This document shows, in pieces, positions 56,853 to 64,000 of a stretch of 64,000 bases of DNA. The DNA comes from Massilia mucilaginosa (GTDB lineage Bacteria; Pseudomonadota; Gammaproteobacteria; Burkholderiales; Burkholderiaceae_D), in contig NZ_WHJH01000002.1 of NCBI RefSeq assembly GCF_011682145.1, positions 62,001 through 126,000 on the forward strand. The letters run 5' to 3'. The position numbers and the translations under genes are program-made. How positions within the stretch are numbered: position 1 is the first letter of the stretch; each line of letters starts with the position of its first letter. The notes under the pieces are model-generated. The model saw only the letters and a list, made by a program, of their open reading frames with translations. It did no database searches and was not told the origin of the DNA.

Positions 56853-59597
56853 ATGCAAAATACCCTGCTGTTAGTCGACGGTTCCAGTTATCTGTACCGT
56901 GCTTTTCATGCCCTGCCCGATCTGCGCAGCCCGGATGGACATCCCACCGGCGCCATGCATGGCATGGTCAACATGCTGCGCCGCTTGCGCCAGGATTTTC
57001 CGGCCGCGTATATCGCTTGCGTGTTCGATGCCAAGGGCAAGACTTTTCGCGACGATATGTATCCGGAATACAAGGCCACGCGCGCGTCCATGCCGGACGA
57101 CCTGCGCCTGCAAATCGAGCCGATCCACGAAGTGGTGCGCCACATGGGCTGGCCGATCCTGATGGTCGAGGGCGTCGAGGCCGACGATGTGATCGGCACG
57201 CTGTCGGTCCAGGCCTCCAGCCTGGGCATGAATACGGTGGTGTCCACCGGCGACAAGGACCTGGCGCAGCTGGTCAACGACAAGGTCATGCTGATCAATA
57301 CGATGAGCAACGAAAAGCTCGACGAAGCCGGCGTGCTGGCCAAGTTCGGCGTGCCGCCCCAGCGCATCATCGATTACCTGACCCTGATCGGCGACACGGT
57401 CGATAACATTCCGGGCGTGGCCAAGTGCGGCCCCAAGACGGCCCTCAAGTGGCTGGCGCTGCACGACAGCCTCGATGGCGTGATCGCCAACGCGGCGTCG
57501 ATCGGCGGCGCGGTCGGCGAGAACCTGCGCCAGGCGCTCCCGTGGCTGCCGCAGGGCCGCGCCCTGATCACCGTCAAGACCGATTGCGACCTGGCCGCGC
57601 ACATGGTGTCGATCGCCGATACCCTGGTGGCGCAGCCGGAAAACAAGGAGGGCCTGAAGGCCTTCTTCGAGCGCTATGGTTTCAAGACCTTGCTGCGCGA
57701 AGTGGTCCAGCGCGACGACGAGGGCGCCCCGCGCGCGCTGCTCAATTCTCCCGAGGGCGACTTGTTCCCCGGCGCCGCGCTGCCGGTCATGCGCGGCGAG
57801 TACGAAACGGTGGTCACCGAGGCCGCCCTGGAACGCTGGCTGGCCCTGGTCGATGCCGCCGAACTGACCTCGGTCGATACCGAAACCACCTCGCTCGATC
57901 CGCTCACGGCGCAGATGGTCGGCATCTCGCTGTCGGTCGAAGCGGGCAAGGGCGCCTACATCCCGCTGGCGCACCGCTACGCCGGCGTGCCCGAGCAATT
58001 GAACCGCGAGGCGGTCCTGGCGCGCATGAAGCCATGGCTGGAAGACGCTGCGAAGCCGAAGGTCGGCCAGAACCTCAAGTACGACAGCCACATTTTCTCC
58101 AACCACGGCGTGACCCTGCGCGGGATCGTGCACGACACCCTGCTCGAGTCGTACGTGTTCGAGTCGCACAAGCCGCACGACATGGACAGCATGGCCCTGC
58201 GCCACCTGGGCTACACCACGATTGCCTTCGCCGAGGTCTGCGGCAAGGGGGCCGGCCAGATCTGCTTCGACCAGGTGGACCTTGAGCGCGCGACCGAATA
58301 CGCGGCCGAGGATTCCGACATCACCCTGCGCCTGCACCAGGCCATGAAGGGCCATGTCGAGAGCGACGAGAAGCTCGATTTCATCTATCGCAAGATCGAG
58401 CTGCCGACCTCCGTGGTGCTGCACAAGATCGAGCGCAACGGGGTGCTGATCGATGCCGAGCTGCTGGGCGTGCAGTCGGGCGAACTCGGTGCGCGCATCA
58501 TGGAGCTCGAACAAAAAGCCTACGAGCTGGCCGGCGGTCCGTTCAACCTCGGTTCGCCCAAGCAGATCGGCGAGATCTTCTTCGGTAAGCTCCAGCTGCC
58601 GGTGATCAAGAAGACCCCGAGCGGCGCGCCGTCGACCGACGAGGAAGTGCTGCAAAAGCTGGCCGAAGACTTCCCGCTGCCGAAAATCCTGCTCGAATAC
58701 CGCGGCATGTCCAAGCTCAAGTCGACCTACACCGACAAGCTGCCCAAGATGGTCAACCGCGACACCGGCCGCGTGCACACCAACTACGCGCAGGCGGTCG
58801 CGGTCACCGGGCGCCTGTCGTCGAACGAGCCGAATCTGCAGAACATCCCGATCCGCACCGCCGAAGGGCGCCGCATCCGCGAAGCCTTCATCGCCGGCCC
58901 GGGCAAGGTGATCGTCTCGGCCGACTATTCGCAGATCGAGCTGCGCATCATGGCCCATATTTCGGAAGACGCGGCCATGCTGCGCGCCTTTGCCGAGGGC
59001 GAGGATATCCACCGCGCCACCGCCGCCGAGATCTTCGGAATTCCCCCGGCCGACGTGCAGGGCGAGCAGCGCCGCTATGCGAAGGTGATCAACTTCGGCC
59101 TGATCTACGGCATGAGCGCCTTCGGGCTGGCCGCCAACCTGGGCATCGAACGCTCGGCGGCGCAACACTATATCGACAAGTACTTCGCGCGCTTTTCGGG
59201 CGTGCGCCAGTACATGGAAGACACGCGCATGCAGGCCAAGGCGCGCGGCTATGTCGAAACCGTGTTCGGCCGGCGCCTGTGGCTGCCGGAGATCAACTCC
59301 CCGAACGGCCCGCGCCGTCAGGGCGCGGAACGGGCCGCGATCAACGCGCCGATGCAGGGCACCGCGGCCGACCTGATCAAGCTGGCCATGATCGCGGTAC
59401 AGGACTGGCTCGAGGCCGACCGGCTCGGCACGCGCATGATCATGCAGGTGCACGATGAACTCGTGCTCGAAGTGCCGCAGGCGGAACTGGAGCTGGTCAA
59501 AACCAGGCTGCCGCAACTGATGGCGGGCGTGGCGGCCCTGAAAGTGCCCCTGCTGGCCGAGGTGGGTATCGGTAAAAACTGGGATGAAGCACACTAA
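56853..59597 (+). CDS. polA: DNA polymerase I
   Basis: A 914-residue PolI (E. coli 928). The 5'-nuclease domain (residues 1 to about 300) has LVDGSSYLYRAFHAL, VEGVEADDVIGTL and TGDKDLAQLV. The proofreading domain keeps DTETTSLDPL (DxE, about residue 342), NLKYDSHIF and YAAEDSDIT (YxxxD), so 3'-5' exonuclease is probably active. The polymerase domain has DYSQIELRIMAH, RRYAKVINFGLIYGMSAFG and VHDELVLEVP. The ATG at 56853 is chosen; upstream the frame runs into repeat DNA. It is divergent from DUF2782. Confidence 0.97.
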   Translation: MQNTLLLVDGSSYLYRAFHALPDLRSPDGHPTGAMHGMVNMLRRLRQDFPAAYIACVFDAKGKTFRDDMYPEYKATRASMPDDLRLQIEPIHEVVRHMGWPILMVEGVEADDVIGTLSVQASSLGMNTVVSTGDKDLAQLVNDKVMLINTMSNEKLDEAGVLAKFGVPPQRIIDYLTLIGDTVDNIPGVAKCGPKTALKWLALHDSLDGVIANAASIGGAVGENLRQALPWLPQGRALITVKTDCDLAAHMVSIADTLVAQPENKEGLKAFFERYGFKTLLREVVQRDDEGAPRALLNSPEGDLFPGAALPVMRGEYETVVTEAALERWLALVDAAELTSVDTETTSLDPLTAQMVGISLSVEAGKGAYIPLAHRYAGVPEQLNREAVLARMKPWLEDAAKPKVGQNLKYDSHIFSNHGVTLRGIVHDTLLESYVFESHKPHDMDSMALRHLGYTTIAFAEVCGKGAGQICFDQVDLERATEYAAEDSDITLRLHQAMKGHVESDEKLDFIYRKIELPTSVVLHKIERNGVLIDAELLGVQSGELGARIMELEQKAYELAGGPFNLGSPKQIGEIFFGKLQLPVIKKTPSGAPSTDEEVLQKLAEDFPLPKILLEYRGMSKLKSTYTDKLPKMVNRDTGRVHTNYAQAVAVTGRLSSNEPNLQNIPIRTAEGRRIREAFIAGPGKVIVSADYSQIELRIMAHISEDAAMLRAFAEGEDIHRATAAEIFGIPPADVQGEQRRYAKVINFGLIYGMSAFGLAANLGIERSAAQHYIDKYFARFSGVRQYMEDTRMQAKARGYVETVFGRRLWLPEINSPNGPRRQGAERAAINAPMQGTAADLIKLAMIAVQDWLEADRLGTRMIMQVHDELVLEVPQAELELVKTRLPQLMAGVAALKVPLLAEVGIGKNWDEAH

Positions 59598-59635
59598 TAA
59601 CTAATTAATTGATCTACCTACTGAAAGAGGGAACG

Positions 59636-60883
59636 ATGAAGAGCACATTTATCCGCCTTGGCACGGCAAGCACCGTAGTGGCCGCGATGGCCCTGGCAGC
59701 ATGCGGCGGCGGCGGCGGCAGCCCCGGCAAAAACAGCGTGAGCAACCCCGGCACCACGCCGCCGGCGCTCGGCGGCACGTCCGGCACCTTGAACATCGCG
59801 CTGACCGATGCCCCGGCCTGCGGCTTCGACGCCGTCAACGTCACCGTCAGCAAGGTGCGCGTGCACCAGAGCGCGACGGCGGCCGATGCCGACACCGGCT
59901 GGTCCGAGGTGGTACTTGCGCCGGCGCGCAAGATCAATCTGCTCAACCTGACCAACGGCGTGCTCGATCCGCTCGGTTCGGTCAGCGTGCCCGCCGGGCG
60001 CTACACCCAGGTGCGCCTGATGCTCGATCCGAATACCGGCAGCGGCTTCGCCAACAGCGTCACGCCGACCTCGACCAAGGTCGAAACCACCCTGGAAACC
60101 CCGGCGGCGGTGCAGGCCGGCGTCAAGATCACCAGTGATTTCGAGGTCGTGGCCGGCCAGCCGTACAACCTGGTGCTCGATTTCGACGCCTGCCGCTCGG
60201 TCGTCACCAAGGCGGGCGGCGGTTATCTGCTGACGCCGTCCGTGACCGCCATGGCGGCTGCGGGCAGCGGCATCAGCGGTTATGTCAGTACCCTGGTCTC
60301 CGGCAGCGGCGTGGTAGTGAGCGCCCAGCGAAACGGCAAGGTGGTCGCCAGCACCACGGTCAATCCGACCACCGGCGCGTTTGCGATCAGCCGCCTGAAC
60401 CCGGGTGCCTACGATGTCGTGTTCGTCGGTTCCGGCCGCGCCGCAGCCGTCATCGGCGACGTGAGCGTGCCCGGCGGCGCCAGCAATATCGCACTCGGCA
60501 CGACGGCCTCGCCGATCACCATGCCGGCCAGCCTGACACGCTCGGTCAGCGGCGCGGTCAGCCTGCTGCCGCTGGCGCCAAGCGTCAAGCCCTACGTCTC
60601 CGCCTCGCAGACGGTGGTGAGCGGCAAGACGGTGGTGATCCAGGCGATGGATGCGGCCGCCGGCACCGGCGCCTACACGATCGGCTCGCTGCCGGTCGGC
60701 GCGCCGCAGTACGCCGCCTACAGCGCCACCGCGCCGCTGGTGTTCAGCAGCGCCGCGCCAACCCAGGGCGTGGGCAACTATCGCATCGATGCGGTCGCCA
60801 CCGGCTACACCGCCAAATCGGTGTCGCCAGTCAATGTCCTGAACGGCGACCAGGCCAATATCAACCTGCAACTGACGCCGTAA
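59636..60883 (+). CDS. DUF4382 domain lipoprotein
   Basis: A 415-residue lipoprotein. The lipobox is ALAAC at about residues 18-22, then GGGGGSPG. Residues about 45-195 fit DUF4382 (GTLNIALTDAPACGFDAVNVTVSKVRVH and VPAGRYTQVRLMLDPN). Two carboxypeptidase-regulatory-like beta domains follow (GISGYVSTLVSGSGVVV ... AISRLNPGAYDVVFVG, and the RSVSGAVSL region). It is probably an outer-membrane surface protein; function unknown. GAGGGAACG fits the ATG at 59636. It stands 38 bp after polA. Confidence 0.82.
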   Translation: MKSTFIRLGTASTVVAAMALAACGGGGGSPGKNSVSNPGTTPPALGGTSGTLNIALTDAPACGFDAVNVTVSKVRVHQSATAADADTGWSEVVLAPARKINLLNLTNGVLDPLGSVSVPAGRYTQVRLMLDPNTGSGFANSVTPTSTKVETTLETPAAVQAGVKITSDFEVVAGQPYNLVLDFDACRSVVTKAGGGYLLTPSVTAMAAAGSGISGYVSTLVSGSGVVVSAQRNGKVVASTTVNPTTGAFAISRLNPGAYDVVFVGSGRAAAVIGDVSVPGGASNIALGTTASPITMPASLTRSVSGAVSLLPLAPSVKPYVSASQTVVSGKTVVIQAMDAAAGTGAYTIGSLPVGAPQYAAYSATAPLVFSSAAPTQGVGNYRIDAVATGYTAKSVSPVNVLNGDQANINLQLTP

Positions 60884-60959
60884 GGCGACGCCTGGCGCCG
60901 GGCTGGCCGCCCGGCGCCATTGGCACCGAACTGGGCAATCCTCTGCGCGGAGCGGTACA

Positions 60960-61778
60960 ATGCCCTGCTTGCGACCATCGCAAGTTCGTTCAAGAGGCTT
61001 CCAAATCGATCCAATCCTCATTTCCATCCTGCTGGCAACGACCATCGGGGGTGTGCTCAGCATTTCCGCCGCCGCAGTGTTTTCGTTCGCCCTGCTCTCG
61101 AAGATGGTCGAGCGGATGGTCAGCCTGTCGGTCGGGATCATGCTGTCGACTTCGCTCCTGCATGCCTTGCCGGAAGCGTTCGAATCGGGCGCCGACCCGC
61201 GCAGCCTGTTCGCCACCTTGCTGGCCGGCTTGCTGGCATTTTTCATGCTGGAAAAATTCGCCATCCTGCGCCATTCGCACCATCACGAAGGCGACGGTCA
61301 CCACCATGCCCACGGGCACGACAAGCGCGAGGCAGGCAAGGCCGGCTGGATGATCCTGCTGGGCGATGGCATGCACAACTTTACCGACGGCATCCTGATC
61401 GCCGCCGCCTTCCTGGCCAATCCGGAACTGGGCATCGTGACCGGGCTGGCCATCATCGCCCACGAAATCCCGCAGGAAATCGGCGACTTCATCGTCTTGC
61501 TCAATGCCGGCTTTTCGCGCACCCGCGCCTATCTGTTCAACCTGCTGTGCAGCCTCATGGCCGTGGCCGGCGGCTTGCTCGGCTATTTCACCCTGGACCG
61601 CGCCAGCGGGCTGATTCCTTACGTGCTGGTGTTTGCCTCCTCGGGCTTCCTGTACATTGCCGTCAGCGATTTGATGCCGCAGATGCAACGCCGGGCCACC
61701 GTGCGCGAATCCATTCCGCAAGTCTTGCTGATCGGCGTAGGCGTGCTGATTGTCTTGTTTCTCACCAACGGACGATAA
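60960..61778 (+). CDS. ZIP family metal transporter
   Basis: A 272-residue, eight-helix ZIP transporter for zinc or other divalent metals. A His-rich loop (SHHHEGDGHHHAHGHDK, about residues 103-119) lies between helices 3 and 4. The binuclear site motifs are GDGMHNFTDGILIAAAF (helix 4) and IIAHEIPQEIGDF (helix 5). The annotated ATG at 60960 is doubtful: a TACAAT (60956-60961) overlaps it like a -10 element, and no other ATG occurs before the first helix, so a non-ATG start further in is possible. The closest relatives are GufA/ZupT-like. Confidence 0.88.
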   Translation: MPCLRPSQVRSRGFQIDPILISILLATTIGGVLSISAAAVFSFALLSKMVERMVSLSVGIMLSTSLLHALPEAFESGADPRSLFATLLAGLLAFFMLEKFAILRHSHHHEGDGHHHAHGHDKREAGKAGWMILLGDGMHNFTDGILIAAAFLANPELGIVTGLAIIAHEIPQEIGDFIVLLNAGFSRTRAYLFNLLCSLMAVAGGLLGYFTLDRASGLIPYVLVFASSGFLYIAVSDLMPQMQRRATVRESIPQVLLIGVGVLIVLFLTNGR

Positions 61779-61999
61779 ACTTCACAGCGGCATGTTATTG
61801 CCGCTGGCAATCGAGATATTCCGCTCCGGATATCAAATTTCTTTCTGTCATACACCTTGGGCGGGAATGCGCCATGCATTTAGTCCCGGTCAAGTCCGCG
61901 CTATTGTTAAGTCCGCCAGCCTCCCCAATAATGAAGACTGAAGCAGCAATCCGGTGAAGCGAGACCACCTTTTGCCTCGTAGCCAGTTTAGGAGGATAT

Positions 62000-62266
62000 A
62001 TGGCTGAAATCGTCCTGTTTGAACATGCCAATTATCACGGTGCCCATAAACATTTGTTCACCTCGGAACTGAATCTGAATGCGCCCGATGATAATTTTTT
62101 CAATGACAAGATTTCGTCGTTTGTCATCTTGTCGGGGCGCTGGCAGTTCTATCGCGATGCCAATTTCCAGGGGCCGGCGTCGCGGGTATTCGGGCCGGGT
62201 CTGTATAACTGGGTCGAAGCGGTGAATATTCCGAACGATTCCATCTCATCGGTCAGGCACGTGTAA
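62000..62266 (+). CDS. Beta/gamma-crystallin domain protein, copy 1
   Basis: An 88-residue single beta/gamma-crystallin domain. Two Greek-key halves start with AEIVLFEHANYHG and WQFYRDANFQG. Each ends in the calcium-binding (N/D)(N/D)xxSS motif: NDKISS (about residue 36) and NDSISS (about residue 79). There is no signal peptide. AGGAGG lies directly upstream. Bacterial homologues bind Ca2+ and are linked to stress or dormancy (protein S of Myxococcus); the role here is inferred. Its paralogue follows after 79 bp. Confidence 0.9.
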   Translation: MAEIVLFEHANYHGAHKHLFTSELNLNAPDDNFFNDKISSFVILSGRWQFYRDANFQGPASRVFGPGLYNWVEAVNIPNDSISSVRHV

Positions 62267-62345
62267 CTGAAACAGGGTTGCCATGGCGGTGCTCGCGGCA
62301 GTTAAATCGGACGCGCTCGCCGCTATTATCAGGTAAGGAGGATAT

Positions 62346-62618
62346 ATGGCTGAAGTCGTGTTATACCAACATATTAACTTTCGCGGTCGCGAAAAACATT
62401 TGTATGGGTCGGAACCGAACCTGAATGCGCCGGACGATAATTTCTTCAATGATAAATGTTCCTCATTCGTCGTGGTAGCGGGGCGCTGGAAGTTTTATCG
62501 CGACAGTAATTATCGCGGACCCGCATCGCGCGTATTCGGACCGGGCCGCTATTCGTGGGTGGAAGCGGTGAATATTCCCAACGATTCCGTCTCGTCGGTG
62601 CGGCTGATGTCGGCCTGA
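62346..62618 (+). CDS. Beta/gamma-crystallin domain protein, copy 2
   Basis: A 90-residue paralogue of the preceding gene, including the same start context (AGGAGGATATATGGCTGAA). The Greek-key halves begin AEVVLYQHINFRG and WKFYRDSNYRG, with calcium sites NDKCSS and NDSVSS. The cysteine in the first site is new relative to copy 1. Strong conservation of both Ca2+ motifs shows both copies are under selection. No signal peptide. Confidence 0.9.
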   Translation: MAEVVLYQHINFRGREKHLYGSEPNLNAPDDNFFNDKCSSFVVVAGRWKFYRDSNYRGPASRVFGPGRYSWVEAVNIPNDSVSSVRLMSA

Positions 62619-62738
62619 TTCACGGCCGCCCTCAGCATGGCAAGCGCAGTGGTGAATCATTCCAAGCGCTTGTCATCAAGCTGTCATGATCGTATGCGAG
62701 GCTGTGCTCATAAAAAAACAACAAGGGAGAAAGAGAAC

Positions 62739-62927
62739 ATGCTCAGTACCGTTACCAGCCACATCAACACCTTCCGCGCCGCCCGCCTCACGCACCAGTC
62801 GCCGTACCGGGCCGAAATGGCCGATCTCCCCGCCACGCTGTACCCCTTCTGGAAGCGCACGGCGCAGCACGAATTCAAAGGCATCCCACAGGATGCCTTT
62901 TTTTCGCCCGCGCCGCCGAAGGGCTGA
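62739..62927 (+). CDS. N-terminal part of a split gene of unknown function
   Basis: A 62-codon frame (MLSTVTSHINTFRAARLTHQ...) with a good GGGAGAAAGAG site. It runs into a string of seven T (62898-62904) and then stops at TGA 62925-62927. If one T is added or the ribosome slips back by one base at TTTTTTT, the frame continues as DAFFFARAAEGLMAFFDCV into the next ORF and gives a single protein of about 253 residues. The original gene was probably continuous. The segment HQSPYRAEMADLPATLYPFWKR is not recognised. Confidence 0.55.
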   Translation: MLSTVTSHINTFRAARLTHQSPYRAEMADLPATLYPFWKRTAQHEFKGIPQDAFFSPAPPKG

Positions 62928-63499
62928 TGGCGTTTTTCGACTGCGTGCGCCAGGCGGAGCTGCCGTGCGGCCTGCCCTCGATGGCGGCCGACTCGGTGTG
63001 GCACGCCTGGATGCGCCTCTCGCCGACCGGTTTGAACGCCTTCTGCCGCAAGCACTTCGGGCGCGTGATCCCGCACGTGGAGGCGCCCGAGATGAGCGGC
63101 GGCATGGGGCGCGCGCTGGCCGTATGCCTGGTGCGGGCGCGCCGCATCGAGCGCATGCCGGTGGCCGGTTCCAACCTGCCGCGCCTGTTCGCGCTGGACC
63201 GCATGCTGGCCATGCCGCGCGGTTGCGGCTACCTGCTGTTCAACGGCCAGGTGGCCTCGCTGGCGCTCGACGAGCGCGGACGCGTGATCGGCGTGCCGGC
63301 CTGTGTCGATAGCCTGACGCCGGAGCAGTTGCTGGCGGCCGGCTTGATCAGCGAAACGGAGTACCGGCCGCACGCGCGCAAGACGCGCGTCAAGGGCGAT
63401 CGCGGCACCAGCGACCGCCATTCACCGTGCGGCACCGGCGCTTACGAAGGCGGCGGGGACGCCGGCTGCGGCGGCGCTTGCGGCGGTGGGGGCGACTAA
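62927..63499 (+). CDS. C-terminal part of the split gene, Gly/Cys-rich tail
   Basis: A 190-residue frame whose ATG overlaps the stop of the preceding frame (TGATG), so it could be expressed by re-initiation or frameshift. It has ASCII-plain features only: cysteines in VRQAELPCG and NAFCRKHFG, a region SGGMGRALAVCLVRARRIER, and a tail rich in glycine and cysteine (EGGGDAGCGGACGGGGD). No family was recognised. It does not look like a complete protein because the N-terminus MAFFDCV starts in mid-helix relative to the upstream frame. Confidence 0.55.
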   Translation: MAFFDCVRQAELPCGLPSMAADSVWHAWMRLSPTGLNAFCRKHFGRVIPHVEAPEMSGGMGRALAVCLVRARRIERMPVAGSNLPRLFALDRMLAMPRGCGYLLFNGQVASLALDERGRVIGVPACVDSLTPEQLLAAGLISETEYRPHARKTRVKGDRGTSDRHSPCGTGAYEGGGDAGCGGACGGGGD

Positions 63500-63525
63500 G
63501 GCAGGGTCAGTCGCCGCTGCTGTTG

Positions 63526-64000
63526 TCAGGCCCCGGTCGCCACTGGCCGTGCCGGATCGGCGCACCATTCGCTCCACGAACCCGGATACAGCGCGGCACC
63601 GGGCAAACCGGCCACTTCCAGCGCCAGCAGGTTGTGGCACGCGGTCACGCCGGAGCCGCACTGCATGATGGCGTCCTGCGGATTGCCCACCAGCGGCGCC
63701 AGTTCGGCCTTGAGGCGGGCGGCATCCTTGAAGCGCCCGTCCGGCGCCAGGTTATCCTTGAAGAAGTGATTCTTCGCCCCCGGAATATGCCCGCCCACCG
63801 GATCGATGGTTTCGTTTTCGCCGCGGAAGCGGTCGGCCGCGCGCGCGTCGAGCACCACGCGCTTGCCGCTCTGGATATTATCGAGCACGTCGGCCGCCGA
63901 CACGGTGGTCACCAGCGGCGCGCGTTCGGCAAAGCTGCCGCTCTTCGGCGCCGCGGCAGCGGTCGACAGCGCCAGGCCCGCCGCCTGCCATGCCGCCATG
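63526..64000 (-). CDS. sseA: Sulfurtransferase (rhodanese family), 5'-truncated
   Basis: The visible 157 residues are the C-terminal rhodanese domain of a two-domain thiosulfate or mercaptopyruvate sulfurtransferase. They include VVLDARAADRFRGENE, DPVGGHIPGAKNHFFKDNL, the active-site loop MQCGSGVTACHNLLAL (the CGSGVTA loop is typical of 3-mercaptopyruvate sulfurtransferases), and the end GAALYPGSWSEWCADP. The ATG at the edge (63999) is inside the protein, because conserved AAWQAAGL sequence begins there; the first domain lies beyond the window. Confidence 0.88.
   Translation of the reverse strand, partial: MAAWQAAGLALSTAAAAPKSGSFAERAPLVTTVSAADVLDNIQSGKRVVLDARAADRFRGENETIDPVGGHIPGAKNHFFKDNLAPDGRFKDAARLKAELAPLVGNPQDAIMQCGSGVTACHNLLALEVAGLPGAALYPGSWSEWCADPARPVATGA

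Noticed and set aside
56871-59594. A 907-codon open frame opposite polA
   Set aside because: It is antisense to a clearly conserved polymerase, is rich in His/Arg/Gln/Gly of low complexity, and has no recognisable motif. It is a by-product of GC-rich codon use.

Overview
The window is GC-rich chromosomal DNA from a betaproteobacterium. It is most likely a member of the Oxalobacteraceae in the Massilia/Telluria/Duganella/Janthinobacterium group. That placement is inferred from protein resemblance, from gene neighbourhoods typical of Burkholderiales (rplM-rpsI, erpA/anmK/M23 peptidase/tyrS, dusB-fis-purH, ruvCAB, polA/DUF2782/thrB), and from PEP-CTERM proteins. No rRNA, tRNA, CRISPR array, prophage or intact insertion sequence was recognised. 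Both edge genes (coq7 and a sulfurtransferase) are cut by the window.

Layout. 1-4.6 kb: ubiquinone hydroxylase coq7 (partial), an OsmC protein, a NatA/NatB-like ABC exporter and a secreted peptidase-like alpha/beta hydrolase. 4.8-7.2 kb: the rplM-rpsI operon with promoter and terminator, a palindromic repeat cluster, and argC. 7.3-9.8 kb: two tandem HAF-repeat PEP-CTERM proteins, each with a dyad just before the ribosome binding site. 10-21.7 kb: housekeeping genes erpA, anmK, a murein peptidase, tyrS-dtd, a PEBP-family protein, a histidine phosphatase, dusB-fis, purH and ruvCAB. 21.7-29.2 kb: an accessory stretch with a Cys-rich YidD-like protein, DUF4291, YnfA, small membrane or secreted proteins, YaiI, a decayed Lgt-like/radical SAM locus, a VOC protein, DUF2147 and a proline-rich lipoprotein. 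29.6-36 kb: valS, a START-like protein, an MGDG-synthase-type glycosyltransferase, a 121-bp inverted-repeat element and a subtilisin-like protease. 36.4-40.9 kb: a TPP riboswitch followed by thiC-thiS-thiG-thiD-thiE. 41-43 kb: three receiver-domain proteins, one with an ANTAR RNA-binding output. 43-44.7 kb: the glutathione-dependent formaldehyde dehydrogenase and a DUF4240 protein.

The most unusual locus is 44.9-48.5 kb. Two small genes encode peptides with related N-terminal leaders and very Cys/Ser/Thr/Gly-rich C-terminal cores. They are followed, with an ATGA overlap, by an 893-residue three-domain lanthionine synthetase with lyase, kinase and LanC-like cyclase parts. The first peptide carries two near-identical cores with a cysteine at exactly every fourth residue. 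The cyclase keeps the cysteine/histidine zinc ligands. This looks like a lanthipeptide-type RiPP cluster with an unfamiliar core architecture.

48.7-64 kb: a BlaR1/M56-type membrane metallopeptidase without a visible BlaI repressor, a pair of paralogous secreted proteins, a probably leaderless uvrD-type helicase, thrB/DUF2782, a second palindromic repeat cluster next to the polA promoter, polA with an intact proofreading motif, a DUF4382 lipoprotein, a ZIP-family metal transporter, a tandem pair of beta/gamma-crystallin domain proteins, a gene split by a frameshift at a run of seven T, and a partial sulfurtransferase.
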